DNA from: Treponema sp.
GTDB taxonomy: Bacteria; Spirochaetota; Spirochaetia; Treponematales; Treponemataceae
DNA: 64,000 bases
Assembly (NCBI GenBank): GCA_017449285.1
Contig: JAFSJX010000003.1
Coordinates: forward strand, 1-64,000
Direction of reading: 5' to 3'
Shown here: positions 1-8,559 of the stretch, in pieces
Layout of the letters: every line of letters begins with the position of its first letter
Position numbering within the stretch: the stretch's first letter is position 1
Notes under the pieces: model-generated
Seen by the model: the letters and a program-made list of their open reading frames with translations, nothing else
Databases searched by the model: none
What the model was told of the DNA's origin: nothing
Translations under genes and position numbers: made by a program

Positions 1-1142
1 GCATTGACCATGCCAGAAAAAAGGAGCAGGGTAAGCGTGCTTGCAATCAGTGTCTGAACACGCCCATGGAAAAGGAAATAGACACAGGCCGGCCAGAATA
101 CCAGAAGCCCCAGCATCTGCAAGGTCGCCGTGTACAGGAAGACAAGGGGAGAGCCGTAGCCGTCAATGTCCGCGAATTCTACCACTGAAGACTTGATGAT
201 GTATGAAGGAATAACAAAGCCCGTCAGAAGACAGAGCGCGAGCGCGGATGTGATAAACAAACTGAACCGCAATTTTTTATCCGCGACAACCGGCTTTAGC
301 AGGGTGTTTAAGAGATGGTTGACCGCCCTGACTGCAAACGGCACGAGCAGGAATACCGAAGCCACGGTTGCAAGCAGAATTCGTTTGTGCATCAGTCCTT
401 CATGAATCACCAGCACATAAAAATCAAGGAAAAGAATGAACGCAGCCATGATGATGTACAGCACTTTGAGGGGATTCTTGATTTTGTAGAAAATATTCTT
501 TACCAGACTGAAGACATTGTTCATCGTCCAGTAGAGGACAAGCCCTGACGGCGAATTGTAGAGTATGACAAGAAAGAGGAGGGCCATGCCGTAAATCTGA
601 ATTTTATCCTTTGCCTTAAAGCCTTTTGTGTAGATTGCACCCGCGACAATGTTTATGAGCGTCATTGCGATAGGAAGGATGTTTATGGGGAAGGAGCCGA
701 TGGTAAAAATGGCGTCAGGCTTTCCCAAATCACGGATAAAGAGGAAAGATTCTCCCTGCAAAATGGGAAGGGTTGAAAGGAAATTATATGCCGCAATAAA
801 AAAGGGAATCTGAATCAAAAGACCAAAGGAAGAGCGGAGCGCCATCATAGGATGGTAATGATTTTCCTTGTAGAATGCGGAAAGAATCATGTACTGCTCA
901 TCGCCCTTAAATGTTTCCTTGATACGCTTCATGCCAGGCTCAAGGCGTTTTTCAGTGTCGCGCTGAATCTGCTGCCAGCGTTCTGCCACGATATAGAGCG
1001 GAAGACAGAGTATTGAGACCGCGAAACTTACGCCTATAACAGAAATGCCTTCAATCTTAAAAACATCGTCAAAGAGCAAAAAAGCAAATTCAATGACCTG
1101 CACAAGCGGATAAATAATCAGTGTATATAAAAAATGACCCAT
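1..1142 (-). CDS. YidC/Oxa1-like membrane protein, partial (paralogue 1 of 3)
   Basis: Reading the complement from the ATG at 1142 gives an uninterrupted frame to the window edge, so the C-terminus is outside. The N-terminal ~220 residues match the YidC/Oxa1 core: an amphipathic segment, then LLIQIPFFIAAYNFL and the signature SPSGLVLYWTMNNVFSL. More membrane helices follow. It aligns closely with the complete paralogues at 1443-4097 and 4123-6852, which continue into an alkaline-phosphatase-superfamily domain, so the missing part is expected to carry that domain. The first helix reads VSILCLPLY, where true insertases have an Arg in the hydrophilic groove (VRxxxxPL); here the position is Ser. 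A -35/-10 pair lies at 1172-1200 and an AGG-type ribosome site just before the ATG. The family match is secure; insertase activity is doubtful. Confidence 0.85.
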   Translation of the reverse strand, partial: MGHFLYTLIIYPLVQVIEFAFLLFDDVFKIEGISVIGVSFAVSILCLPLYIVAERWQQIQRDTEKRLEPGMKRIKETFKGDEQYMILSAFYKENHYHPMMALRSSFGLLIQIPFFIAAYNFLSTLPILQGESFLFIRDLGKPDAIFTIGSFPINILPIAMTLINIVAGAIYTKGFKAKDKIQIYGMALLFLVILYNSPSGLVLYWTMNNVFSLVKNIFYKIKNPLKVLYIIMAAFILFLDFYVLVIHEGLMHKRILLATVASVFLLVPFAVRAVNHLLNTLLKPVVADKKLRFSLFITSALALCLLTGFVIPSYIIKSSVVEFADIDGYGSPLVFLYTATLQMLGLLVFWPACVYFLFHGRVQTLIASTLTLLLFSGMVN

Positions 1143-1171
1143 TGTATTACCTAAAAAACAAGCGTACTCTA

Positions 1172-1200
1172 ACTGTAACTCAATCGGGAAGTTAAGTCAA
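1172..1200 (-). promoter_or_regulatory. Promoter of YidC-like paralogue 1
   Basis: On the minus strand, -35 TTGACT (1195-1200), a 17-base spacer and -10 TACAGT (1172-1177). This predicts a leader of roughly 25 bases that contains an AGG ribosome site. Read by eye only. Confidence 0.5.
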
Positions 1201-1213
1201 TGTAAAGGCATGG

Positions 1214-1387
1214 CACGGAAATCAGTTTTTAAATTTCGACACAGATGAACACAGATAAACGGTGATTTAGACCTTGCGTGATACGAAATTATTTACAAAA
1301 TCGTACCAAAATCATAAAAAAGGAACCTTATCTGTGTCCTATCTGTGTACATCTGGTGTTTATCTGTGTCAAAAACTGATTTCCGTG
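1214..1387. repeat. Imperfect inverted repeat with internal ACACAG words
   Basis: The left arm (1214-1260) begins CACGGAAATCAGTTTTT and ends GACACAGATGAACACAGATAAAC in two stretches. The right arm (1358-1387) is its complement, GTTTATCTGTGTC followed by AAAAACTGATTTCCGTG. Extra copies of ATCTGTGT lie at about 1330-1349. The two arms match over about 30 bases, with a 7-8 base insertion in the left arm. This resembles a dispersed extragenic palindromic repeat. No transposase is nearby. Confidence 0.75.
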
Positions 1388-1406
1388 AATGTAAAGGTTT
1401 TTGTTA

Positions 1407-1435
1407 TTGCTAAAGCGAGCCCAAAACAGTATCAT
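1407..1435 (+). promoter_or_regulatory. Promoter of YidC-like paralogue 2 (near-leaderless)
   Basis: TTGCTA (1407-1412), 17 bases, TATCAT (1430-1435). The ATG at 1443 lies seven bases beyond the -10, so transcription would begin at or next to the start codon. Confidence 0.4.
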
Positions 1436-1442
1436 TTTATGC

Positions 1443-4097
1443 ATGATTGGGTCTTTTTTTTACAATATTATCATAGTTCCTATTTATGATTTGCTGGAAT
1501 TCTTTTATGTTTTCTTCGCCTCGATTACATCAAAAGGGCTTGCCGTCATTGCACTGAGTTTTGTGGTGACCTTGCTCTGTCTGCCCCTCTACATTGTCGC
1601 GGAGAAATGGCAGGAAAGGGAACGCCAGATACAGACCCGCATGAAACCCACGCTCGACCGCATCAAGGCGGCTTTTTCTGGTGACGAGCGATACATGATG
1701 ACGACAGCCTTCTACAGGGAACAGGGCTATCACCCCATGATGGCTTTGCGCTCGTCTTTCAGCCTGCTCATACAGATTCCTTTCTTTATCGCCGCCTACT
1801 CATTCCTTTCCCATGTGGAGTCATTGCAGGGCTACCGCTTTCTTTTTATCAAAGATTTCGGTATGGCGGATGAAATCTTGCACATAGGCTCTTTTCCGAT
1901 TAATGTTTTGCCCATTGCCATGACATTGATTAACTGCGTGGCTGGAGCGATTTATTCAAAAGGGCATCCCCTCAGCGAAAAGATTCAGATATATGCCTGT
2001 GCCCTGGTCTTTTTGGTCTTGCTTTACAATTCTCCTGCTGGTCTCGTTGTCTATTGGACGATGAACAATGTGCTCTCGCTTGTCAAAAATGTATTCTACA
2101 AGTTAAAGCATCCTGCTAAGGTCTTCTACATTTTGTGCTGTACCGTATTGTTCGGTGCGGTCATATTTGCCTTTTCAACAGGAAAAAAGATTTACATTGC
2201 GGGGGCATCGGCTTTGTTTTTGCTTCTGCTTGCCTATCCGAAATTTTCCAGATGGTATGTCTCTTTTATTGCCAGTCATTTTCTTCAACTTGACAGGCAC
2301 AAAAAATTCCGCGCCCTGCTTTTTGTCTCCTCAGCCCTTGCGCTGGCAGTCCTTTCTGGGGCACTGCTTCCATCCTTTGTCATAGAGTCTTCCCCGGTGA
2401 ATTTCTGCTATGTGGACAATAATAAGTCGCCTTTTGTCTTTTTGGTCACGCCTTTTTTGCAGTCACTGGGACTTTTTATCCTCTGGCCTGTCTGTCTCTA
2501 CGCGCTTTTTTCCGACAAGGTAAAAAAGACCTTTGCGCTTGTCATGCCCCTCTGCTTTTTTCTGGCTCTGGTAAACTGCTTTGCCTTTGCAGGAGAATAC
2601 GGCGCGCTGAACGATGATTTGACTTTTATGCATGAAGTTGTATTCCCCGAAAAAGGCATGATGATAGGAAGCATTTGCGCGATGATTGCCGTAAGTCTTG
2701 CCCTGCTTGTCCTGCTTCTGAAGCGGCCAAAGATTGTCATGTATGCGGTGGGAATCGTAACGCTTTCTTTTGCCGCCACAACGGTAAAAAATATCGCAGG
2801 CATTCAGACAACCTATTCCCGCATGAATCACGACGAACTGGCAAAAATCGAACCGGTTTACCATCTTTCCAAGACTGAAAAAAATGTGCTCGTTATCATG
2901 CAGGACAGGTTTATTTCCCAATACATGCCTGAGATTTTGCATGAAGACCCCGCCTTAAAAGAGAAACTTGATGGTTTTGTCTACTATCCGAATACGGTTT
3001 CCATGTCCTATTATACGCAACTGGGAGTGCCGGGCCTCTTTGGCGGTTACGATTATACGCCATGGGAACAGAATCAAAGGACGGACAAGACAATTCAGCA
3101 AAAGCATAATGAAGCCATTCTGACAATGCCGAGCCTCTTTTTGGACAGCGGCTTTGATGTAACGGTAAGCGATATTCCCTACGAAAACTACGGTGAAGAG
3201 CCAGTGGCGCAGATGTATAAAGACTACGACATAAACAGGGTGCTTGCAAAGCGTGCCTATACGAAACTCTGGTATGAGCGGCAGGGGAAGAAACCGTACC
3301 CGATTTTGACGCAGTTGCTCAAACGAAATTTCCTTTACCTGAGCATATTCAAGACCGCTTTGCCCTTGTTCCGACCCATTGTCTATCACCGTTCATGGTG
3401 GATTCAGGACAATCAGAAAATGAAGGAAAAAAGTTTTATGGACTGCTATGTGCCGCTGGAAATGATGCGGGAATTGACTTCACTGGACGGCAAGAAAAGT
3501 CAGTTTATCCTTCTGGTAAATGAGATTACCCATGAGCCGCTTTACCTGCAGGCTCCCGACTATGTGCCTGTTGAAGAGGTGACTGATTTTGGCAGCGGCA
3601 AATTTGCAAAACATACGCATTATCATGTGGATATCGCATCGCTCAAACGCTGGACGGAATTCTTTCAGTATTTAAAAGATAATGATTGCTATGACAATAC
3701 GCGCATTATCATTGTTTCTGACCATGGAGCGGGTGACAGGACAGGGCTTTTTAATGAAGAAAACTTTAACGGAAAAGACTCAAAGGAAAATGTCACCGCC
3801 CTGCTCATGGTTAAGGATTTTGCTTCTCACGGAGAACTTTCCGTAGACAATCACTTTATGACCAACGCCGACACACCGCTTCTTGCCCTTGCGGGAATTG
3901 CCGAAAATCCAAAGAATCCCTTTACGGGAAATGCGCTGGCTGTCGCAGACAAAAACGCCTATGTAAAAATCGCCTACGCACCCGTGGAAAACATGCGCAG
4001 CCGCAAGAACAGAAAATTCAAGGTGGCTGATGATGAATGGTTTACCGTCCACGATGACATCTACAAGGACGAAAACTGGGGGCGGCTGCAAAAATAA
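1443..4097 (+). CDS. YidC-like domain fused to alkaline-phosphatase/sulfatase-superfamily domain (paralogue 2)
   Basis: About 884 residues. Residues 1-230 form a YidC/Oxa1-like core (LLIQIPFFIAAYSFL; SPAGLVVYWTMNNVLSLVKN). Further hydrophobic helices follow to about residue 460. From about 480 there is a sulfatase/LtaS-like domain: a metal-site strand VLVIMQD, a possible nucleophile Thr in YYTQLGVPGLFGG, and the metal motif VSDHG near 757. A frame continues upstream to a TTG, but alignment with the two paralogues places the start at ATG 1443, as does the near-leaderless promoter. The groove Arg of insertases is replaced (VTLLCLPL). Such a fusion could decorate a surface polymer with phospho-substituents, as LtaS or EptA-type enzymes do, but the substrate is unknown. 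A T8 run covers codons 4-7. Convergent with paralogue 3, 25 bases away. Confidence 0.85.
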   Translation: MIGSFFYNIIIVPIYDLLEFFYVFFASITSKGLAVIALSFVVTLLCLPLYIVAEKWQERERQIQTRMKPTLDRIKAAFSGDERYMMTTAFYREQGYHPMMALRSSFSLLIQIPFFIAAYSFLSHVESLQGYRFLFIKDFGMADEILHIGSFPINVLPIAMTLINCVAGAIYSKGHPLSEKIQIYACALVFLVLLYNSPAGLVVYWTMNNVLSLVKNVFYKLKHPAKVFYILCCTVLFGAVIFAFSTGKKIYIAGASALFLLLLAYPKFSRWYVSFIASHFLQLDRHKKFRALLFVSSALALAVLSGALLPSFVIESSPVNFCYVDNNKSPFVFLVTPFLQSLGLFILWPVCLYALFSDKVKKTFALVMPLCFFLALVNCFAFAGEYGALNDDLTFMHEVVFPEKGMMIGSICAMIAVSLALLVLLLKRPKIVMYAVGIVTLSFAATTVKNIAGIQTTYSRMNHDELAKIEPVYHLSKTEKNVLVIMQDRFISQYMPEILHEDPALKEKLDGFVYYPNTVSMSYYTQLGVPGLFGGYDYTPWEQNQRTDKTIQQKHNEAILTMPSLFLDSGFDVTVSDIPYENYGEEPVAQMYKDYDINRVLAKRAYTKLWYERQGKKPYPILTQLLKRNFLYLSIFKTALPLFRPIVYHRSWWIQDNQKMKEKSFMDCYVPLEMMRELTSLDGKKSQFILLVNEITHEPLYLQAPDYVPVEEVTDFGSGKFAKHTHYHVDIASLKRWTEFFQYLKDNDCYDNTRIIIVSDHGAGDRTGLFNEENFNGKDSKENVTALLMVKDFASHGELSVDNHFMTNADTPLLALAGIAENPKNPFTGNALAVADKNAYVKIAYAPVENMRSRKNRKFKVADDEWFTVHDDIYKDENWGRLQK

Positions 4098-4122
4098 AAT
4101 ACTTGCGCAGAAAATCTTTCGC

Positions 4123-6852
4123 CTAGTCTTTCGGTTTTTCCTGCTTCCAGTTTGCCGCCTTAAAGATATTGTCCTTTACATGCCACCATTCATTGTCCTT
4201 GATGGAGAAAGTGTATTTTCCGTTATAGGGTGGCTGGTGCGCGTCACTTGCGGAAATATACACGCCGTCTTTTTTCAGGTCCGTCGTGTCAAGAGGAATG
4301 GGCTTGTTCGTGTACGGATTTATCGGCTTTTCAACGATGTCTTTTAGCAGGAGGGAAGGAGCATCGGCATTGGTCATAAAGGTGTCATTGTCAATCTTAA
4401 GTGGACCAGTTGCGTTAAAATCCTTATACAGCAAGAGACAGTGGTAATGACCTCGTCCAGTATATTTTCCGCCTGAAACAGTATTGTCCAGCAAGTCATC
4501 TTTTTCCATATCGTCTTCATAATCCTTGCTGCCATGGTCAGAAACGATTACGATACGGGTACTATCATAGATGCCTTGCTCTTTTAAATACATAAGCCAT
4601 TTCCCGAGCAATTTATATGTCGCCATATTGGTGTGATATTCATTATCATCTTTAAATTTTGATGTTCCAAAATTCGTAACGGGCTTATGGGGCACATAAT
4701 CGGGTGCCTGCATATACATACATTCATGCGTCAGTTCATTAGCCATATAGAAAAAACTGCCTGTCTCAGTATCAGAAACATCGGTCAAATCGTTTAAAAA
4801 AGAAAGCGCAGAATAACTGTCAATAACCAGTCTGGTACTGTCTGAAGTATCATCGGAATTCCAGTAGTATCCTTCTTTATAAATTAATTTTCTAAAACAG
4901 ATAGGAAATTCCCTAAAAAAACTGAAAAACAGCATATTCCGTTTAAGAATTTTTTCCGTATTATCAGCGATTGTCGTATCTGTTTGTTTTTTGCCCCACA
5001 ACGCATTGTATACGCCCATTGTCTGTGTTCCATTAATCTTGGGGTAGTCTTTTATAATGCTCAAATCACAGTAATGCTGATAGTTTGACCATGAAGGGTC
5101 TGCTATTGTGGCAGAAAAACCTTCTTGCTCAGTAAAAATACGGGGAAGCAGCGTTAACGCCTCATTATGCTTTGTGAGCAACGGCACATCGCTTCGAGAA
5201 TTCATTCCATACGGGGTGTATTCATATCCACCATATAATCCGGGAGACCCCTGTAATGTGTGTCCGTTGAATGAAAGGGCATTGTTATAGGAAACGAAGC
5301 CCGAAAAAATATCCGCCAGTTCAGGGGCTTCTTTTATTATTTCAGAAATGTATTGTCCCTGCGCACAATCCAGCATAAAAAGCACGACATTCTGATGGTT
5401 TTTTGAGAGATGAAAAACAGGTTCTACTTTGGTAATGGCAGTTTTGGTGTAATTTGTCTTGAACTCCTTGTATGCTTTGCTGATGGAAAAAATGTTCGCC
5501 ACGGATAGGGCCGTAATCGAAATGACAAGAATAAGCGAGATTGAATTGACGACCGTGCCTTTTTTTATGCGGAGCGCAAGCGGAATGAGCGCGAACAGTG
5601 AAAGGACGCAGAAAAGGTTCACAAACGAAATGGGCGAGAATGTCTTAAAATTGCTCTGGCTTAAAAAGACGAGCGCAGCAGAAATGTCGCCGTAGGGAAG
5701 CATAAAAATGTACGTGTTCACCAGCGCGGCATACGCAAGAATTGAGATGACCAGCACAAATCCCGTCTGAATCCGCTTGCTGAACAAAAAATAAATGCAG
5801 AGTGGCCAGAAGATAAAAAATCCCAGAGCTTGCAGGGCGCAGTTTCCGATAAAAAACAGCGGATTTGAATGCGTTCCCAAGTCGCTGAATTCAACGGGAG
5901 AGGAACTGATAAGGTTCGAAGGAATCGCTATGCCACTGAGGATAAAAATAATAATGCACGAAATAAAAAACAGGGAGAAGCGAAGTTTTTTATTGTCCGT
6001 AAGAAAGTGCAACGCGTCAAGGGCTTTTTTTGCGACGCGGAGCATAATTGGAATACAGAACACAAACAAAACAAAAATGATGAAAAAGATTTTGTTCGGC
6101 AATTTTGTGTCGGCATAAAGGAAAATGTACACTGCCGCTGGCACCAGCAGCACGCAGCAAAAAATCCAGAAGGCTTTTGCGGGATTTTTGAGTTTGTAGA
6201 AAATATTTTTTATCAGACTAAAGACATTGTTCATGGTCCAGTAGAGAACCAGTCCTGCGGGCGAATTGTAGAGAATGACGAGGAAGACAAGTGCCATGCC
6301 GTAAATCTGAGCCTTGTCGCGGAAAGAAAATCCTTTTGTGTAGATTGCGCCCGCCACAATGTTAATCATCGTCATGGCAATGGGAAGCACATTCACGGGA
6401 AAAGAGCCTATGGAAAACAAGGCATCGGGAGCCCCCATGTCGCGTATAAAAAGAAATGACGAGCCTTGCAGGGCGGGCAGGTGAGAGAGAAAAGAATATG
6501 CCGCAATGAAAAAGGGAATCTGTATCAAAAGACCAAAGGATGAGCGCAAGGCCATGATGGGGCTGTAATGATTTTCCCTGTAGTAGGCGGTAGTCATCAT
6601 ATAACGCTCATCGCCAGTAAAGGTCGCCTTGATTCTGTCCAGTTGAGCCTTCATTTTTTTCTGCGTGTCCCGCTCAACCTGCTGCCATTTTTCCGCCACC
6701 GCATACAGGGGAAGGCAGAGCAGGGTAACCGCAACGCTGATTCCGATGACCGCAAAGCCCACATGGGGGGTCACCTTGTTAAAGAACACAAAGGCACATT
6801 CAATCAGTGTGTACAAAGGATAAATGATGAGTGTATACAAAAAATCTGCCAT
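4123..6852 (-). CDS. YidC-like domain fused to alkaline-phosphatase/sulfatase-superfamily domain (paralogue 3)
   Basis: 909 residues with the same architecture as the 1443-4097 gene. The YidC/Oxa1-like core covers residues 1-230 (LLIQIPFFIAAYSFL, SPAGLVLYWTMNNVFSLIKN). A multi-helix linker follows, then a periplasmic alkaline-phosphatase-like domain from about 485 (VVLFMLDCAQGQY; possible nucleophile Thr in GHTLQGSPGLYGGYEY; metal motif VSDHGSKD near 770). The Arg of the insertase groove is Thr here (VTLLCLPLY). The ATG at 6852 lies 30 bases after hddC-gmhB, so it is probably the last gene of the heptose/glycan operon, which argues for a role in modifying that glycan. The family is secure; the activity is inferred. 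Confidence 0.87.
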   Translation of the reverse strand: MADFLYTLIIYPLYTLIECAFVFFNKVTPHVGFAVIGISVAVTLLCLPLYAVAEKWQQVERDTQKKMKAQLDRIKATFTGDERYMMTTAYYRENHYSPIMALRSSFGLLIQIPFFIAAYSFLSHLPALQGSSFLFIRDMGAPDALFSIGSFPVNVLPIAMTMINIVAGAIYTKGFSFRDKAQIYGMALVFLVILYNSPAGLVLYWTMNNVFSLIKNIFYKLKNPAKAFWIFCCVLLVPAAVYIFLYADTKLPNKIFFIIFVLFVFCIPIMLRVAKKALDALHFLTDNKKLRFSLFFISCIIIFILSGIAIPSNLISSSPVEFSDLGTHSNPLFFIGNCALQALGFFIFWPLCIYFLFSKRIQTGFVLVISILAYAALVNTYIFMLPYGDISAALVFLSQSNFKTFSPISFVNLFCVLSLFALIPLALRIKKGTVVNSISLILVISITALSVANIFSISKAYKEFKTNYTKTAITKVEPVFHLSKNHQNVVLFMLDCAQGQYISEIIKEAPELADIFSGFVSYNNALSFNGHTLQGSPGLYGGYEYTPYGMNSRSDVPLLTKHNEALTLLPRIFTEQEGFSATIADPSWSNYQHYCDLSIIKDYPKINGTQTMGVYNALWGKKQTDTTIADNTEKILKRNMLFFSFFREFPICFRKLIYKEGYYWNSDDTSDSTRLVIDSYSALSFLNDLTDVSDTETGSFFYMANELTHECMYMQAPDYVPHKPVTNFGTSKFKDDNEYHTNMATYKLLGKWLMYLKEQGIYDSTRIVIVSDHGSKDYEDDMEKDDLLDNTVSGGKYTGRGHYHCLLLYKDFNATGPLKIDNDTFMTNADAPSLLLKDIVEKPINPYTNKPIPLDTTDLKKDGVYISASDAHQPPYNGKYTFSIKDNEWWHVKDNIFKAANWKQEKPKD

Positions 6853-6882
6853 GTTTCCTTCCTTTTGCCCCCAGTCTGGCGA

Positions 6883-8175
6883 TTAGCCCAGTATCTCCGT
6901 TACCGCGTCTGCAAGCCTTTTCCCGTCCTCAAGCAGAATGTTTTCCTTGCAGCCCGCATTTTTTCCCGCCTCAAGGTCGCGCGCACTGTCGCCAATCATG
7001 TAGCTCTGCGACAGGTCAATGTTGAAGTCTTTTGCCGCCTGCATGAGCATTCCTGCCTTTGGCTTACGGCAGTCACAGTCGCACTTGTAGGCAATGCGCT
7101 CACCCTCAAAGCCCCTGTCGGTGTGGTGGGGGCAGTAATAGATTGCGTCCAAATACGCGCCTTCTTTACCCAAAAGCGTCTCAAGTTTATTGTGGATTTC
7201 CTGCAATTCGGGGAAGTCCAGTTCTCCTCGTGCTATTGCGGGCTGGTTTGTGACTACGATTGCAAGATAACCTGAGTCATTGATTTTTTTGACCGCTTCT
7301 GCTGCACCATCCAGCAATTCCATACCGTCAAGTTTTGTCAAAAATCCCACGAATTTATTGATTGTGCCGTCTCTGTCGAGGAAGACAGCTTTTTGCTTGT
7401 GGCTTAAATTGCGCTGGCTCACCAGTCCGCTTTTGATGTCGGCTTCAGTGGCGTAGTAGCGGTCGGGAGTGCCCATGTCCTTGATGTATTCGGGCGTGTC
7501 GTAGGCGAAAATCTTTCCCTCTGCCACGGCCGGCTTTAAGATATCCCTGTCAAGGTCGATTTTTTCCTTGCTGAGGTGTTCCTTTGCCTTGACGAGAAGA
7601 CGAGGATTAATCATTTCGATTCCTGCGTTCACTCGGTTCTTGTACCAGAGCCGCTCGTCTTCCTTGTTGAGCCACTTTGTGACACGGCGCGTGTCCTGCG
7701 GCATGCCGCCTTCTTTTGCGGGCGGCAGGATTTCCGTGACAAGCAGGGAAGAGTCGTAGGGATGTCCGTTTGGATGGGCGACTAAGGTTGCGTCCGCATC
7801 GTGTGCCTTGTGAAAGGCAGTAAGACGGGCAAAATCCACGTCAAAAATCGTGTCGCCGCACAAAAGCAGAAAGTCTTCGTTTGAATCAATGAGACCTTCG
7901 ATTTTGTAGAGTGCGCCCGCCGTTCCCAGCGGCTCGGTCTCCTCATAATAACTGATTTTAACTCCGAATCTAGAGCCGTCCTCAAAGTATTCGCGGATAA
8001 AATGCCCCAGATGCCCGATTACCAGCGTGATGTCAGTCAGTCCGTTTCGTTTGAGGCAGTCAATCTGATGCTCCAAAATCGGTTTTCCGCAGATTTGAAT
8101 CATGGGCTTGGGAATGTCGCTTGCGATTGAAGCGATTCTCGTTCCCTTGCCGCCAGCCATTATGATGGTTCTCAT
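6883..8175 (-). CDS. hddC: Bifunctional heptose-1-phosphate guanylyltransferase / heptose-1,7-bisphosphate phosphatase (HddC-GmhB fusion)
   Basis: 430 residues. The N-terminal half (1-235) is a sugar nucleotidyltransferase: AGGKGTRIASIASDIPKPM, with the catalytic Asp in LLLCGDTIFDVDF. The C-terminal half (from about 260) is a HAD phosphatase of the GmhB type: FLDRDGTIN, VVTNQPAIARG, the zinc-site cysteines in YYCPHH and CDCDCRKPKAG, and MIGDSARDLEAG. Together with hddA and gmhA upstream it completes sedoheptulose-7-phosphate to GDP-D-glycero-alpha-D-manno-heptose. The guanylyl rather than adenylyl choice is inferred from the kinase type (HddA) and the N-terminal HddC-like domain. The start overlaps the stop of the upstream NYN fragment (ATGA). 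Confidence 0.88.
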   Translation of the reverse strand: MRTIIMAGGKGTRIASIASDIPKPMIQICGKPILEHQIDCLKRNGLTDITLVIGHLGHFIREYFEDGSRFGVKISYYEETEPLGTAGALYKIEGLIDSNEDFLLLCGDTIFDVDFARLTAFHKAHDADATLVAHPNGHPYDSSLLVTEILPPAKEGGMPQDTRRVTKWLNKEDERLWYKNRVNAGIEMINPRLLVKAKEHLSKEKIDLDRDILKPAVAEGKIFAYDTPEYIKDMGTPDRYYATEADIKSGLVSQRNLSHKQKAVFLDRDGTINKFVGFLTKLDGMELLDGAAEAVKKINDSGYLAIVVTNQPAIARGELDFPELQEIHNKLETLLGKEGAYLDAIYYCPHHTDRGFEGERIAYKCDCDCRKPKAGMLMQAAKDFNIDLSQSYMIGDSARDLEAGKNAGCKENILLEDGKRLADAVTEILG

Positions 8176-8501
8176 AGTTCGTCCTCGTCCGCATGGACAA
8201 TTTGGTCTACCAATTTTTTATAGGCTAAAGATGCGATGTCTAAACCAATCTTCATATCAACGCCTTTTTGGCGCATGTTTAGGACCAAATCATTCTCTGT
8301 AATATCATCGATTGTGAGCGATTTTTTGCAGAGTTTTTTTACTGTATCTGCAGAAAAAATGTAGTTCATCTCATCGTCGGCAAAAAATCCCATGCGAAGT
8401 GCAACTTTTTTCATTCTTTTCTCCAGATTGTAATAAAAAAGGCTGTGTAATCTGGACGCAGCCCCTATATTGGGCGGTCTGTTCATTACCAGCCTATTCA
8501 A
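8172..8501 (-). pseudogene. Truncated NYN (PIN-like nuclease) domain fragment
   Basis: The frame encodes the middle of a LabA/NYN-type protein: LFYYNLEKRMKKVALRMGF, then TENDLVLNMRQKGVDMKIG and LDIASLAYKKLVDQIV. In full-length relatives this segment is followed by a catalytic SGDSDF strand and an AAKLARREG helix. Here it runs instead into HADEDEL and stops, overlapping the ATG of hddC. The N-terminal strand with the first catalytic Asp is also missing. The frame only opens with a TTG at 8501, and an internal ATG (about residue 30) would leave about 80 residues. Both active-site ends are gone, so it is a remnant or at most an inactive RNA-binding stub. It lies between gmhA and hddC in the operon. 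Confidence 0.6.
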
Positions 8502-8559
8502 TCATAGCCAACTGCCATGTATGTATAGTATAGCGCACTGGTGACAAAATGTCAAATTT

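Larger units (their letters stand above)
1143..1442. other. 300-base intergenic region between divergent YidC-like paralogues
   Basis: No convincing gene. It holds the two outward promoters (1172-1200 minus, 1407-1435 plus) and a long imperfect inverted repeat (1214-1387) with repeated CTGTGT/ACACAG words. An ORF of 71 codons (1274-1489) overlaps the repeat and has no coding character. Confidence 0.6.

Noticed and set aside
166-548. Two overlapping plus-strand ORFs of 77-79 codons
   Set aside because: They lie antisense inside the partial YidC-like gene, have no ribosome site and no family similarity.
1274-1489. 71-codon plus-strand ORF
   Set aside because: It spans the inverted repeat and the start of paralogue 2; composition follows the repeat, not a protein.
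5869-6459. 196-codon ORF antisense to YidC-like paralogue 3
   Set aside because: Low-complexity polar translation; a shadow of the conserved membrane-protein frame.
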